Part shown: positions 50,403 to 60,076 of the stretch, piece by piece | How the letters are laid out: the number at the start of each line of letters is the position of its first letter | How positions within the stretch are numbered: the first letter of the stretch is position 1 | Assembly (NCBI RefSeq): GCF_004118285.1 | Contig: NZ_SDHY01000004.1 | Span: 124,001-188,000 of the forward strand | DNA: 64,000 bases | From: Aquirufa rosea | GTDB lineage: Bacteria; Bacteroidota; Bacteroidia; Cytophagales; Spirosomataceae | Direction of reading: 5' to 3' | Program-made: the position numbers and the translations under genes | The notes under the pieces: model-generated | The model's input: only the letters and a program-made list of their open reading frames with translations | Told to the model about the DNA's origin: nothing | Database searches by the model: none

Positions 50403-51279
50403 GTTCAAAGATGTATAAATTACTCGAATAATTTCCCTTGGCAAAATAAGCCTTTAGGTTTGAAATTAATCCAATGAAAAACGATTGGATGACTTTTTTA
50501 TTACCCGTTTTATATTCATGGCTCATGAGAGCAATATAAAAGCTGTCGAATAGAAGCCCCCTTTTCTTTTGTAGTTTAAACCCATATTGTTTTGCGATGT
50601 ATTGTATCGTTTTGGGTGTAAAATGGTAGATATGTCTAGGGACATCATAAGCTGCCCAATATTCTTTGAAAAAATGAGCGTCATAACTATGGCAATTGGG
50701 TAGTGCGATTAATAATTTCCCTTTTTGATCTAAGGCCTTTTGGAAGAAAGCAAAATACTCATGTAATTCATATACATGCTCTAAGACATGCCAAAGCGTA
50801 ATGATTTGAAATACTTGTTTTTCTGGTATGCTGTCTAGTTTTGGATAAATAGAAATTCCGGTAAGTTCACTTGCTTTTTTGGCAGTATTGGGATCTAATT
50901 CCATCCCATGAATGTTCCATCCCTTGTTTTGGCAAGCGTGTAAAAAGTGTCCTGTTCCACAACCTATATCGAGTAGATTTTTGGTTCCTTTCTGATCTTT
51001 TTGTATCCAGTTTGTTTTTAATTCTAGTGTGATGTTTCTAACACGTTGATATAGCTGATTGATAAAACCATCCTTGGTATTGCTATGTGAAATATACTTT
51101 TCTGATTGATAGTAGGGGCCTGCCTCTTCCGCTTTTGGCCTTGGATTAGTAAAGCGCAAACCACAATGCTGGCAGTCAACAATCTGAAATAGTTGTTCTG
51201 ATACGGTATAATCTTTGGCTTCTAAAACCTTCGTGAAATTCGTGTTTTTACAAGCTGGACACTGATGTAATTCTTCCAT
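50395..51279 (-). CDS. Class I SAM methyltransferase with zinc ribbon
   Basis: This is a 294-residue protein. An N-terminal CPAC ... CQHCG zinc knuckle (8-40) precedes GLRFTNPRP, then the SAM motif LLDIGCGTGHFLHACQNKGWNIHGMELD and the post-motif LWHVLEHVYELHEYF (Methyltransf_23 type). Members modify sugars, lipids or small molecules; the substrate is unknown. Adjacent to mnmG (1 bp apart). Confidence 0.88.
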   Translation of the reverse strand: MEELHQCPACKNTNFTKVLEAKDYTVSEQLFQIVDCQHCGLRFTNPRPKAEEAGPYYQSEKYISHSNTKDGFINQLYQRVRNITLELKTNWIQKDQKGTKNLLDIGCGTGHFLHACQNKGWNIHGMELDPNTAKKASELTGISIYPKLDSIPEKQVFQIITLWHVLEHVYELHEYFAFFQKALDQKGKLLIALPNCHSYDAHFFKEYWAAYDVPRHIYHFTPKTIQYIAKQYGFKLQKKRGLLFDSFYIALMSHEYKTGNKKVIQSFFIGLISNLKAYFAKGNYSSNLYIFEHA

Positions 51280-51280
51280 A

Positions 51281-53146
51281 TTATCGACCCATAAATAATA
51301 GTAAAATGGAGATGTCTGAAGCAGATACTCCTGATATTCTACTAGCCTGACCGATGGTGAGCGGTCGAATTGATTTTAACTTTATTCTTGATTCGGTAGA
51401 TAAAGTTTTGATTTTATCGTAATCAAAATTCTCGGGAATTTTTAAATCTTCCATGGTCTTCATTTTGTCTACCATGAGTCTTTCTTTCTCGATATAACTT
51501 TCGTACTTAACGATAATTTCAACCTGTTCTATTACCTCTTGGGAATAGTCTTGTTGGATACTATTAGCCAAAGGATGTTGTACTATGGAACTGAAATTTA
51601 AATCAGATCTTTTCAACAAGTTGATTAAGGGTGTTCCTTCTCTAAGACTTGAACTACCCTGACTTTCTAACCAAGAGTTAAATTCATCGGGCTTCACTTT
51701 TGTGCTTTTGATATAATTCATGAGCTCTGTGACCTGCTCTTGTTTTTTGCGGAATTTCTCCATTCGGGTAGAGGTAGCCAATCCTAAATCATAGCCTTTT
51801 TGAGTCAATCGTTCATCGGCATTATCTTGTCTCAATAGGGTTCTAAATTCAGCTCGAGAGGTAAACATTCGATAGGGTTCGTCTGTACCTTTATTAATGA
51901 GATCATCGATTAATACTCCGATATAAGCGTCTGATCTGGACAGGGTAAACGGATTTAATTCTTGTGCTTTTCGGTGGGCATTAATGCCCGCAATTAGACC
52001 CTGACAAGCAGCCTCTTCATAGCCTGTAGTTCCGTTGATTTGTCCAGCAAAAAACAATCCTTGAATTAGCTTAGTTTCTAAGGTGGATGTTAATTGGGTT
52101 GGTGGGAAATAATCGTACTCAATGGCATATCCGGGACGGAATAATTTAGCTTTTTCAAAGCCAGGAATTAGGCGAATGGCTTCAAATTGAATTTCTTCTG
52201 GCAAGGATGTAGAGAAGCCATTAACGTATATTTCGACGGTGTTCCAACCTTCTGGTTCGACGAATATTTGATGACTGTCTTTATCGGCAAATCGATTGAT
52301 TTTATCTTCTACAGAAGGACAATATCTAGGACCAAGTCCTTTAATTCTGCCAGCAAACATGGGAGATTTATCGAAGCCTTTTCTAAGTACTTCATGCACC
52401 TTGGTGTTAGTATGTGTAATCCAACAAGACCTTTGTTCCTGTATGGGACTTTCGGTTAGGTATGAAAAACTACTTGGATTGTCATCACCTTTTTGTTCTT
52501 CCATGGCAGCATAATCCAGGCTTCTTCCGTCCACCCTTGGAGGTGTTCCTGTTTTCATTCTACCTGATTCAAAACCTAATGTTACCAGCTGTTCAGTAAG
52601 ACCAATTGCCATGGGTTCTGCCATTCTCCCTCCCCCAAAATGTTTTTCTCCAATGTGAATTAATCCATTAAGAAAAGTACCGTTGGTGAGAACAACTGTT
52701 TTGGCTTTAAACTCCATGCCCATTCGTGTTATTACCCCTTCGATGGATTGATTTTTGACGATTAATTGTTGTACGGAATCTTGCCAAAAATCAACTAATG
52801 GATTTTGTTCTAATGCCAATCGCCATTCCTCTGCAAAGCGCATGCGATCTGATTGGCATCTTGGCGACCACATGGCGGGCCCTTTAGATCGATTGAGCAT
52901 TCGGAATTGAATCATGGTTTTATCGGAAATAATTCCAGACATACCCCCTAGTGCATCGACCTCTCTTACGATTTGTCCTTTCGCTACCCCTCCCATTGCT
53001 GGATTACAGGACATTTGTGCGATGGTTTGCATGTTCATGGTAATCAATAAAACGCTTGATCCCATTTGTGCAGCCGCATGAGCTGCTTCACAACCCGCAT
53101 GTCCTGCTCCTACTACAATTACATCATATGCTTGTTGTTGCATCAT
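51281..53146 (-). CDS. mnmG: tRNA uridine-5-carboxymethylaminomethyl modification enzyme MnmG
   Basis: This is a 621-residue protein with the FAD motif VIVVGAGHAGCEAAHAAA (9-26), the signature GTFLNGLIHIGEKHFGGGRMAEPMAIGLTEQLVTLGFESGRMKTGTPPR, YEEAACQGLIAG and the conserved C-terminal GVSASDISILLLF. Together with MnmE it forms the cmnm5U34 wobble modification of tRNAs. Its upstream gene is ybeY, a common translation-related neighbour. Confidence 0.97.
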   Translation of the reverse strand: MMQQQAYDVIVVGAGHAGCEAAHAAAQMGSSVLLITMNMQTIAQMSCNPAMGGVAKGQIVREVDALGGMSGIISDKTMIQFRMLNRSKGPAMWSPRCQSDRMRFAEEWRLALEQNPLVDFWQDSVQQLIVKNQSIEGVITRMGMEFKAKTVVLTNGTFLNGLIHIGEKHFGGGRMAEPMAIGLTEQLVTLGFESGRMKTGTPPRVDGRSLDYAAMEEQKGDDNPSSFSYLTESPIQEQRSCWITHTNTKVHEVLRKGFDKSPMFAGRIKGLGPRYCPSVEDKINRFADKDSHQIFVEPEGWNTVEIYVNGFSTSLPEEIQFEAIRLIPGFEKAKLFRPGYAIEYDYFPPTQLTSTLETKLIQGLFFAGQINGTTGYEEAACQGLIAGINAHRKAQELNPFTLSRSDAYIGVLIDDLINKGTDEPYRMFTSRAEFRTLLRQDNADERLTQKGYDLGLATSTRMEKFRKKQEQVTELMNYIKSTKVKPDEFNSWLESQGSSSLREGTPLINLLKRSDLNFSSIVQHPLANSIQQDYSQEVIEQVEIIVKYESYIEKERLMVDKMKTMEDLKIPENFDYDKIKTLSTESRIKLKSIRPLTIGQASRISGVSASDISILLLFMGR

Positions 53147-53172
53147 CTATTTTGTTTCACGTGAAACATGTA

Positions 53173-53592
53173 TTAATCTTTAAAATACTGTGTCAAATAA
53201 TAATCCTCTTTGGCGGTCATGATTTCTTTATCATCTCTCTTTTTGTCTTTGTAACCCGCCAAATGCAACAACCCATGGACCATGACGCGTTGCAATTCGC
53301 TAGCTTCTGTAGCCAAATTTTTTCCATTTTCGAGTACTCTTTCATAAGAAATGAAGATGTCTCCTTCCAGTAAATGGTCATTTTCAGAATGATCGAAGGT
53401 GACAATATCGGTCAAAGTATCGTGGTTCAGAAACTGTTTATTGATTTCTAGCAGGTAATCATCAGAACAAAAAACGTAGTTAATTTCACCAATGGATTTG
53501 TTTTCTTCCGCAGCTACTGCTTTAAGCCAGGCTTTATGTTTGTTTTTGTGTGGAAGATTGAATTTGATATCCTCTGAGCAAAATTGTATCAT
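53173..53592 (-). CDS. ybeY: Endoribonuclease YbeY
   Basis: This 139-residue protein has the zinc motif HGLLHLAGYKDKK (canonical HGxLHLxGYDH; Bacteroidota members often show GYKDK in place of the third His region) and the upstream TLTDIVTFDHSENDHLLEGDIFIS. YbeY matures the 16S rRNA 3' end and takes part in ribosome quality control. Confidence 0.93.
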   Translation of the reverse strand: MIQFCSEDIKFNLPHKNKHKAWLKAVAAEENKSIGEINYVFCSDDYLLEINKQFLNHDTLTDIVTFDHSENDHLLEGDIFISYERVLENGKNLATEASELQRVMVHGLLHLAGYKDKKRDDKEIMTAKEDYYLTQYFKD

Positions 53593-53615
53593 ATCATTTT
53601 AATCAAACAGCAAAT

Positions 53616-53969
53616 TTAAGAAAAAGCATCCTCGAAATGTTCTAATTTACAAGCTTGTGGTAAAAAAGTAATGGAGATACTATCAAATCGTATTTCTTTT
53701 TCCCATTGATGTTCTATTTGAAATCGATTTGCTGCCTCGGATAGCAGGTTTATTTTGTGTTGATTAATCTGTTCTTCGGGGTATCCATGATCTGTTTGAT
53801 GTTTGGATTTAACCTCTACGAAAACTAATATTTGTTCTTTTTGGGCAATGATATCAACCTCAGCTTTTCCTGCTCGATAATTTTTATCAAGTATTTGGTA
53901 GTTATTTCGCACTAAATACTCTACTGCTAGCCTTTCTGCCCGTTTGCCTAACTTTAAATGTTTTGCCAT
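53616..53969 (-). CDS. yraN: YraN-family (UPF0102) endonuclease-like protein
   Basis: This is a 117-residue protein from the ATG at 53969 (MAKHLKLGKRAERLAVEYL); a longer frame to 54059 would overlap the divergent lipB start. The restriction-endonuclease-like core AEVDIIAQKEQILVFVEVKSKH (E-D-ExK) is intact. Function in the cell remains unclear. Confidence 0.9.
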   Translation of the reverse strand: MAKHLKLGKRAERLAVEYLVRNNYQILDKNYRAGKAEVDIIAQKEQILVFVEVKSKHQTDHGYPEEQINQHKINLLSEAANRFQIEHQWEKEIRFDSISITFLPQACKLEHFEDAFS

Positions 53970-54035
53970 TCTCGTATCTTTGTGTTGCAAGGTAGCCACA
54001 AGAGAAATTCCCACACTTTTAAGAAGTGATAATTC

Positions 54036-54776
54036 ATGATACAAAATAAAGATGTTCAATTTGTTGATATTGGTTTGTCACCTTATCAAGAGACCTGGGA
54101 TTTGCAGGAGTCTCTGCTGGGTCGAATTGCCCAAATTAAACTGAATAATCGTCAACAAGCTCTTGTCTCTCCTACGCCCAATTTTTTGCTTTTTTGTGAA
54201 CATCCTCATGTTTACACCCTAGGAAAAAGTGGAGACGAATCCCATTTATTGATGCAGGAGCCATTTTTAGCAAACATAGGTGCGAGTTTCTTTAGAATTA
54301 ATCGGGGAGGAGATATTACCTACCATGGACCAGGACAATTGGTCGCTTATCCTATTTTGGACCTTGAAAACTTCTTTACAGATATTCATTTATATCTAAG
54401 AAAGTTAGAAGAAGCCATTATTTTAACGTGTCAAGATTATGGTTTAGTGGCTGGTAGAATTGATGGATTAACAGGTGTTTGGATAGATTATGAGAAAGAA
54501 AATGCTAGAAAAATCTGTGCTTTAGGAGTTAAAGCCTCTCGCTGGATTACTATGCATGGCTTTGCCCTGAATATTAACACTGATTTGACCTATTTCTCGC
54601 ATATCGTTCCTTGTGGAATTGCTAGTAGAGGTGTTACCTCTTTGGAGCAGGAATTAGGCCGAAAAATGGATATGTGGGAAGTAAAAGAAAAGGTATTGAG
54701 CCATTTATGCCAATTGTTCGAATGTCACCTACAACATGTTTCACGTGAAACATTAAACCTAACCCATAATTCCTAA
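54036..54776 (+). CDS. lipB: Octanoyltransferase LipB
   Basis: This is a 246-residue protein. RGGDITYHGPGQLVAYPIL, the catalytic Lys in CALGVKASRWITMHGFALNI and the catalytic Cys in VPCGIASRGVTSLEQELG are present. LipB moves octanoyl from ACP to the lipoyl domains of E2 and H proteins. Its 5' end lies 66 bp from the divergent yraN start. It is followed 4 bp later by an exonuclease gene. Confidence 0.96.
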   Translation: MIQNKDVQFVDIGLSPYQETWDLQESLLGRIAQIKLNNRQQALVSPTPNFLLFCEHPHVYTLGKSGDESHLLMQEPFLANIGASFFRINRGGDITYHGPGQLVAYPILDLENFFTDIHLYLRKLEEAIILTCQDYGLVAGRIDGLTGVWIDYEKENARKICALGVKASRWITMHGFALNINTDLTYFSHIVPCGIASRGVTSLEQELGRKMDMWEVKEKVLSHLCQLFECHLQHVSRETLNLTHNS

Positions 54777-54779
54777 GAT

Positions 54780-55514
54780 ATGGACCCCAAAAAGAGTTTT
54801 AAAAACACCCTCTTTATTGATATTGAAACAGTATCTGGAGAATCTAATTTTTCCCTACTTTCAGATAAAATGAAAACATTTTGGCAAAGAAAGGCGAAGA
54901 ATTTGAGCAATCCGCAAAATATATCACTAGAAGAATTGTATGTTGATCGGGCCGCATTGTTTGCCGAATTTGGTAAAATTGTAGTTATCGGAATGGGCTT
55001 TTTGTATCAAAATCGTAGCAAAGAATTGTGTTTGAAGGTAAAGACCATCGCTCATCATGATGAAAAATCTTTGCTTTTAGAATTCATTCAGTTTATCAAT
55101 GAGACATATCAATCAAGGGAGTTGACCTTGGTTGCACACAATGGTAAAGAATTCGATTTTCCCTATTTGTGTCGGAGAATGTTGGTAAATGGATTGGAAA
55201 TACCTAAACCGTTGCAATTACAAGGTAAAAAGCCCTGGGAAGTTTTGCATCAAGACACCATGGAGCTTTGGAAATTTGGCGATCGGAAGGTGTATATTTC
55301 TTTAGATTTATTGGCTGAATTGTTAGGGATTTCTGGTTCTAAATCGACCCTTACGGGCGATAAGGTTCATGGCGTTTATTACCAAGAAAAAAACCTCTCC
55401 AAAATAGCAGATTATTGTATGGAAGATGTGGTTACCTTAGCTCAACTATATCTTCGCTATCATTTTCTTCACATGGTGGAAGAAAAAAATATTGATCGAA
55501 TTACATCAATTTAG
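54780..55514 (+). CDS. PolB-like 3'-5' exonuclease domain protein
   Basis: This is a 244-residue RNase-H-fold exonuclease: FIDIETVSGE (motif I, DxE), VAHNGKEFDFPYLCRRM (motif II) and YCMEDVVTLAQLYLRY (motif III, with YxxxD-like spacing). This stand-alone family resembles the proofreading domain of family B polymerases. It overlaps the convergent acetyltransferase gene by 14 bp. Confidence 0.85.
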   Translation: MDPKKSFKNTLFIDIETVSGESNFSLLSDKMKTFWQRKAKNLSNPQNISLEELYVDRAALFAEFGKIVVIGMGFLYQNRSKELCLKVKTIAHHDEKSLLLEFIQFINETYQSRELTLVAHNGKEFDFPYLCRRMLVNGLEIPKPLQLQGKKPWEVLHQDTMELWKFGDRKVYISLDLLAELLGISGSKSTLTGDKVHGVYYQEKNLSKIADYCMEDVVTLAQLYLRYHFLHMVEEKNIDRITSI

Positions 55515-56136
55515 CTGGGTTTCCAAATACTCTTTTAGAGGCTGCAACGTGTTCTATGACAACAGATCCAGCTCCAACGGTGGCTCCTTTTCCAATTTTT
55601 ATGCTACCGACAATGGTGCTTTGGATACCAATGTAGCAGTTAGTGTCCAACTTACATTCTTTACCGATGACAGAACCGGCGCCGATTTGAACAAAATCTT
55701 CAATAATAGCTCCTGTTTCAACGATAACACCCGCACCTACGATACAATGGTCTCCCAGTTTTGCTTCTGGTTGTATGATGGCACCTGCTCCCACATAGAC
55801 GCCATAGGCTAGATTTTTAATGTCGGAAATGATAGCAGAAGGGTGTATGGCGTTGACGGGTTTCACCTGACGATCTTCTATAATAGTTTCAATCATTTTT
55901 TTTCTTTCTGTGGGATTTTCTAAAGCCACAAACACGCCACAATTTTTACCTATTAAAGACCAATAAGATTCATCTTCGGTACTTCCTAATACTGGAATCT
56001 CTCCTATTTGGGTGTCTTTTTTCTTGGGATCATCATCTAAAAAACCATATATAACCACCTCATTTTTTTGAAAAATTGAGGCTACTTCCAAGGCAAATGA
56101 ATTTACTCCAATGATAATTACAGGCAAAGATGTCAT
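55501..56136 (-). CDS. Sugar O/N-acetyltransferase of the NeuD/PglD type
   Basis: This 211-residue protein has an N-terminal nucleotide-sugar-binding Rossmann-like domain (PVIIIGVNSFALEVASIFQKNEVVIYGFLDDDP) and a C-terminal left-handed beta helix with hexapeptide repeats (GVYVGAGAIIQPEAKLGDHCIVGAGVIVETGAIIEDFVQIGAGSVIG). It acetylates a sugar or amino-sugar nucleotide, probably for surface glycans. Confidence 0.88.
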   Translation of the reverse strand: MTSLPVIIIGVNSFALEVASIFQKNEVVIYGFLDDDPKKKDTQIGEIPVLGSTEDESYWSLIGKNCGVFVALENPTERKKMIETIIEDRQVKPVNAIHPSAIISDIKNLAYGVYVGAGAIIQPEAKLGDHCIVGAGVIVETGAIIEDFVQIGAGSVIGKECKLDTNCYIGIQSTIVGSIKIGKGATVGAGSVVIEHVAASKRVFGNPAKLM

Positions 56137-56137
56137 A

Positions 56138-57334
56138 TTATGAATTAATTTTTTGTGTATAGTGGCTCAAATCAAATACGATTTCGCCATCTTTTTTCAA
56201 TACGAGTTGATGATAAATACCTTCTTTTTTCAGTACTTTTTCAGCATGCAAATGTAAGTGTTCCCCGTCAATTTCCGTTAATCCATACCAAGAACTAAGA
56301 TCTCCGAGGTCCTCTAGGATCCAAGAGTAAGCTATGGCGCCATTTTCTGTAGCGCGTTCTACAATATTTAAACCTATATCTGCTCTGTAAATAGGCTCAT
56401 GGCTGTTTAGTGGAGCATTTTTTATTAAAATATCAAAGATTTGCCTTTCATTGGTTGGCAATGCTTGGTATTGATCCATGGTTTCATTTTGCCAAAAGCC
56501 AGTAGATATCGCATAAAAGGAATCCAGTAAGAGACATGCCTGGAATTTTCTTAGTGTATGTTTTTCTAGATCCCAACCTGCCCCACCAGATTCTACCAAA
56601 ATCAGACCGTATCCTTTTTCCTGGGCATATTCACCAAATGCGCGAGGTTCGAAATCATCTGACCATTTGGCTATTTTCCTTTGAAAAACTGGGCTTAATT
56701 GCTTTGCCATTCGATTGGCTAATTGCGCGGCTCTTTTTCTAGAGGCTGTCCATGTACCCGCTTCATCACCTGTAGTGGCAAGGAAAGCAAAGTGAGTTTG
56801 ATGTGGTGTTTTTCCTGCAGAATATAATCGGTTTTGATCGTGTAGATTGAATGAAAAATAGGGCGTAATTTCATGTAACCACTGAGCTAAAATTTTTGCC
56901 TCAGGACTGTTTTGTGTTTGAGCATCACGATTCATATCTATGCCCAGAGCAGTCTCTCTTGTCCACTTATTGGCGCCGTCTGCATTTAAGCGAGGAATAA
57001 AGAAAATACTTAATTTCTGATGCAATTCTTTCCTTAAATTATCAAAATGATCTCCACTTTGAGATAAAAAATGAAAAATATCGGCCAATGCCATGGTGGC
57101 CGTTGCTTCATCTCCGTGCATTTGTGACCATACAGCTATATGAGTAGGACCTTCTCCAAAGCGCAACTCTTGAATGGGTTTTCCTTCAAAAGTTTCACCT
57201 AATTTTCTGATTTTAAACGGACCTTTCTTTATCCATTCTTCAACTAATTGATTCCATAAATCTTCTGGAAATCGTCGCTGAGTAATACGATTTTCTTGAA
57301 AGCTTGAATAATGGTTTACGAGTAATGGAAACAT
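56138..57334 (-). CDS. M14-family zinc carboxypeptidase
   Basis: This 398-residue protein lacks a signal peptide. HGDEAT supplies the HxxE pair of M14 and FNLHDQN the third ligand. The C-terminal LILVESGGAG supplies the catalytic Glu region. It cleaves C-terminal residues or gamma-linked peptides. Its start overlaps the ClC gene stop by 1 bp, so the two are co-transcribed. Confidence 0.85.
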   Translation of the reverse strand: MFPLLVNHYSSFQENRITQRRFPEDLWNQLVEEWIKKGPFKIRKLGETFEGKPIQELRFGEGPTHIAVWSQMHGDEATATMALADIFHFLSQSGDHFDNLRKELHQKLSIFFIPRLNADGANKWTRETALGIDMNRDAQTQNSPEAKILAQWLHEITPYFSFNLHDQNRLYSAGKTPHQTHFAFLATTGDEAGTWTASRKRAAQLANRMAKQLSPVFQRKIAKWSDDFEPRAFGEYAQEKGYGLILVESGGAGWDLEKHTLRKFQACLLLDSFYAISTGFWQNETMDQYQALPTNERQIFDILIKNAPLNSHEPIYRADIGLNIVERATENGAIAYSWILEDLGDLSSWYGLTEIDGEHLHLHAEKVLKKEGIYHQLVLKKDGEIVFDLSHYTQKINS

Positions 57335-58554
57335 TATGGATATAAAGGTTTAGGAATCCAGTTGGACCAATCTTGTTTTTTGAAAATACCATTTTTGCCT
57401 GATATATACATAACGATGAGGCAACAAATGAAGAAACAGAACCATGCCTCAGTTCCGAATAATTCTACTCCCATGGCAATGGATGTAAGGGGTGTTTTGG
57501 CGAGTCCGGTGTATAAGCAAGTAAAACCTATTGCAGCTAAAAATGGAGCAGGCCAAGAAAGTATTTCTTGAAAAGCGCTACTTGCATGGGCGCCTATTAA
57601 AAATAAGGGAGTTGCTTCCCCCCCTTTAAAACCTAAACCCAAACTTAAGGTGGTAGCAATCGTTTTGCTAATCGCGAAGCTTGCTGTTTCGTTTGATTCA
57701 AAGGGTCGGAGTAAAAATGAAGATCCTAATCCAATGCTCTCATGGAAATATGGAAAAGACAGAACAATGAGTAAAATACCACCTGCCAGAATGCCTTTGA
57801 GAATGAAATGGATAGGTATATGGGTAAAGATTTTTGAAATAGCGGATTCTAAGCGCGTATATATAAGCCCTAAAAGTCCTAAAAATAGCCCTATAATTAG
57901 CAATTTGGCCCAAAATGCCAGATTTATACTTGGTAAAAAAACGGTAGGATAAATGACATGATTTGTGTTCCACACGTGGAGACTGACCCAATTAGCCCCT
58001 ACGGCAGAAAAAATACAGGGAAGGATGGACTTGAAGGACCATTTACCTACAGTAGCAATTTCAAGTCCAAAAAGACAGCCTGCCCAGGGAGTTCCAAAAA
58101 CAGAAGAGAAGCCAGCCGATATCCCAGCTCTTATCCAAATCTTTTTTTCTTCATTATCTAATGAGAGTAAATTAGAAAATTGATGGGCTGCCACCCCTCC
58201 CATTTGAACAGCTGTTCCTTCTCTTCCAACGGAAGCTCCTAACAGTTGGCTTAACCAAGTACTCACTAAAATGTAGGGTCCCCATAAATCAGGGATATGA
58301 TTTTTTTTCTCGTTGATACAATCGATGAGATCATTAGTTCCTAAAGAATGGACGGAATTTGCTGAGGTGGCAATCCATTGGAACAGGGCACCCAGCAGAG
58401 GTAAAAAATATAGTAAGGCTAAATGTTCAGATCGGTAGATTTGAATTTTATCTAATCCCCATAAAAAAAGAGAGGAAGCTGAGCCTACCAGGAATGAAAT
58501 AGATAATCCCATGCCAATTCTAGAAAGCCAAATTCGGGTTTTCGATTTCACCAT
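57334..58554 (-). CDS. ClC-type chloride channel/transporter
   Basis: This 406-residue membrane protein has the ClC signature GREGTAVQMGG (gating Glu) and FSSVFGTPWAGCLFGLEIA, with GLGFKGGEATPLFLIGA near the C-terminus. The gating Glu in GREG suggests a H+/Cl- or F- exchanger-type mechanism. It is a little short at the C-terminus and lacks CBS domains. Confidence 0.92.
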   Translation of the reverse strand: MVKSKTRIWLSRIGMGLSISFLVGSASSLFLWGLDKIQIYRSEHLALLYFLPLLGALFQWIATSANSVHSLGTNDLIDCINEKKNHIPDLWGPYILVSTWLSQLLGASVGREGTAVQMGGVAAHQFSNLLSLDNEEKKIWIRAGISAGFSSVFGTPWAGCLFGLEIATVGKWSFKSILPCIFSAVGANWVSLHVWNTNHVIYPTVFLPSINLAFWAKLLIIGLFLGLLGLIYTRLESAISKIFTHIPIHFILKGILAGGILLIVLSFPYFHESIGLGSSFLLRPFESNETASFAISKTIATTLSLGLGFKGGEATPLFLIGAHASSAFQEILSWPAPFLAAIGFTCLYTGLAKTPLTSIAMGVELFGTEAWFCFFICCLIVMYISGKNGIFKKQDWSNWIPKPLYP

Positions 58555-58681
58555 TTGTTTATTAGCAAGTTCAAAGTTAGGGAAATATTATAAGTGAAAT
58601 AGTTTGATACATGTCAAATGGCTGCCATCTCAGTATTTCCATTTAATCGAATGAATTTAGCTACCTTTGTTAGATAGATAA

Positions 58682-60067
58682 ATGTTAGGTAGAATGGCAG
58701 ATTTTTTAAGTTTGGGATTGAATCCTCAATTACAAAGAGCTTGTGATGCTCTGGGTTATGATGGTCCTACACCAATACAAGAAAAGACCATTCCCTTGTT
58801 GCTTGGAGGTCACGACGTATTAGGAATTGCTCAAACCGGAACAGGAAAAACAGCAGCCTATGTTTTACCGCTTCTTATGCAATGTAAATATGCGCAAGGC
58901 CAAAATCCTCGCGCATTGATTTTAGCTCCAACTCGGGAGCTTGTCATGCAGATTTACACCGTCATGCAGGATTTAGCTCAATTTACTGATTTGAGGTTTT
59001 TAGCCTTGTATGGTGGTCTAGGCCCAAAAACGCAGATTCAGGCGATAGAAAATGGGATTGATATTTTAGTATCTACTCCAGGTAGATTTTTGGAGCTTTA
59101 TCGTAAGGAAGTTATTGTAGTCAAGGAATTGAAGCATTTGGTGCTGGATGAAGCAGACAAAATGATGGATATGGGTTTTATGCCACAGATTCGCCAAATT
59201 TTGGAAGTAATACCCTATAAGAAACGTCAAAACGCCTTGTTTTCCGCCACTTTTCCTGAAAGAGTAGAAAATTTATCCCATGAATTTTTAGAATTTCCGC
59301 ATAAAATTGAAATTACTCCTCAGGCTACGCCGGCGAGTCAGGTCAAGCAATTTGTATTTGATGCGCCTAATTTGAAAACAAAAATCAATGCATTAGAATA
59401 TTTTCTGCAAAATCCTGAATTTGAAAGGGTTATGATTTTTTGTCGGAGTAAAGAGGTGGCCAATCAAGTGGAAAAATATTTAGCCAGAAAAGTATTATCG
59501 GAGTCTCAGGTTCGTGTGATTCACTCTAATAAGGGTCAGAATACTCGAATCAACGCCATGCAACAATTTAGAGAAGGATTGGTCAGGGTGTTGGTAACCA
59601 CCGATGTGGCTTCCCGTGGAATCGATATTCCCAAAGTGTCGCATGTCATCAATTTTGATGTTCCATTGATTTATGAAGATTACGTACATCGCATTGGAAG
59701 AACGGGTAGAGCTGCTGAAATCGGAGAGTCTATTACCTTTGTTACCTTAGCTGAACGTTACCATTGGGCGAAGATTGAATCTATTATTCAGCAAAAAATA
59801 GACATAGAACCCTTACCATCAGCTATTTATGAGGAGGATACACCTTTCTTGGAGAGGCAAGATATGTTGAGGGCTGTGGATGATCAGCGCAAAAGAGAAG
59901 ATCCTGATTTTAAAGGCGCATTTCATGAAAAGAAACATAAGTCAAGACCTAAATCATCCACTAATTCGAATCAAAAATCCTCATCCAAGACGTCATCTTC
60001 TCGAGGAAAAACAAAAAGTGCTTCAAAATTTCGCTCAAATACATCCTCCATTAAAAAGAAAAGGTAG
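58682..60067 (+). CDS. DEAD-box RNA helicase
   Basis: This is a 461-residue protein. The Q-motif (GYDGPTPIQEKTIP), Walker A AQTGTGKTAA, DEADKMMDMGF, SATFP, HRIGRTGR and the RecA-2 motifs are complete. A long basic C-terminal tail rich in Lys/Ser (about 405-461) is typical of RhlE-like Bacteroidota helicases. An internal ATG at 58694 is an alternative start. It probably works in rRNA/mRNA remodelling and cold adaptation. Confidence 0.95.
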   Translation: MLGRMADFLSLGLNPQLQRACDALGYDGPTPIQEKTIPLLLGGHDVLGIAQTGTGKTAAYVLPLLMQCKYAQGQNPRALILAPTRELVMQIYTVMQDLAQFTDLRFLALYGGLGPKTQIQAIENGIDILVSTPGRFLELYRKEVIVVKELKHLVLDEADKMMDMGFMPQIRQILEVIPYKKRQNALFSATFPERVENLSHEFLEFPHKIEITPQATPASQVKQFVFDAPNLKTKINALEYFLQNPEFERVMIFCRSKEVANQVEKYLARKVLSESQVRVIHSNKGQNTRINAMQQFREGLVRVLVTTDVASRGIDIPKVSHVINFDVPLIYEDYVHRIGRTGRAAEIGESITFVTLAERYHWAKIESIIQQKIDIEPLPSAIYEEDTPFLERQDMLRAVDDQRKREDPDFKGAFHEKKHKSRPKSSTNSNQKSSSKTSSSRGKTKSASKFRSNTSSIKKKR

Positions 60068-60076
60068 ATTTGTGCT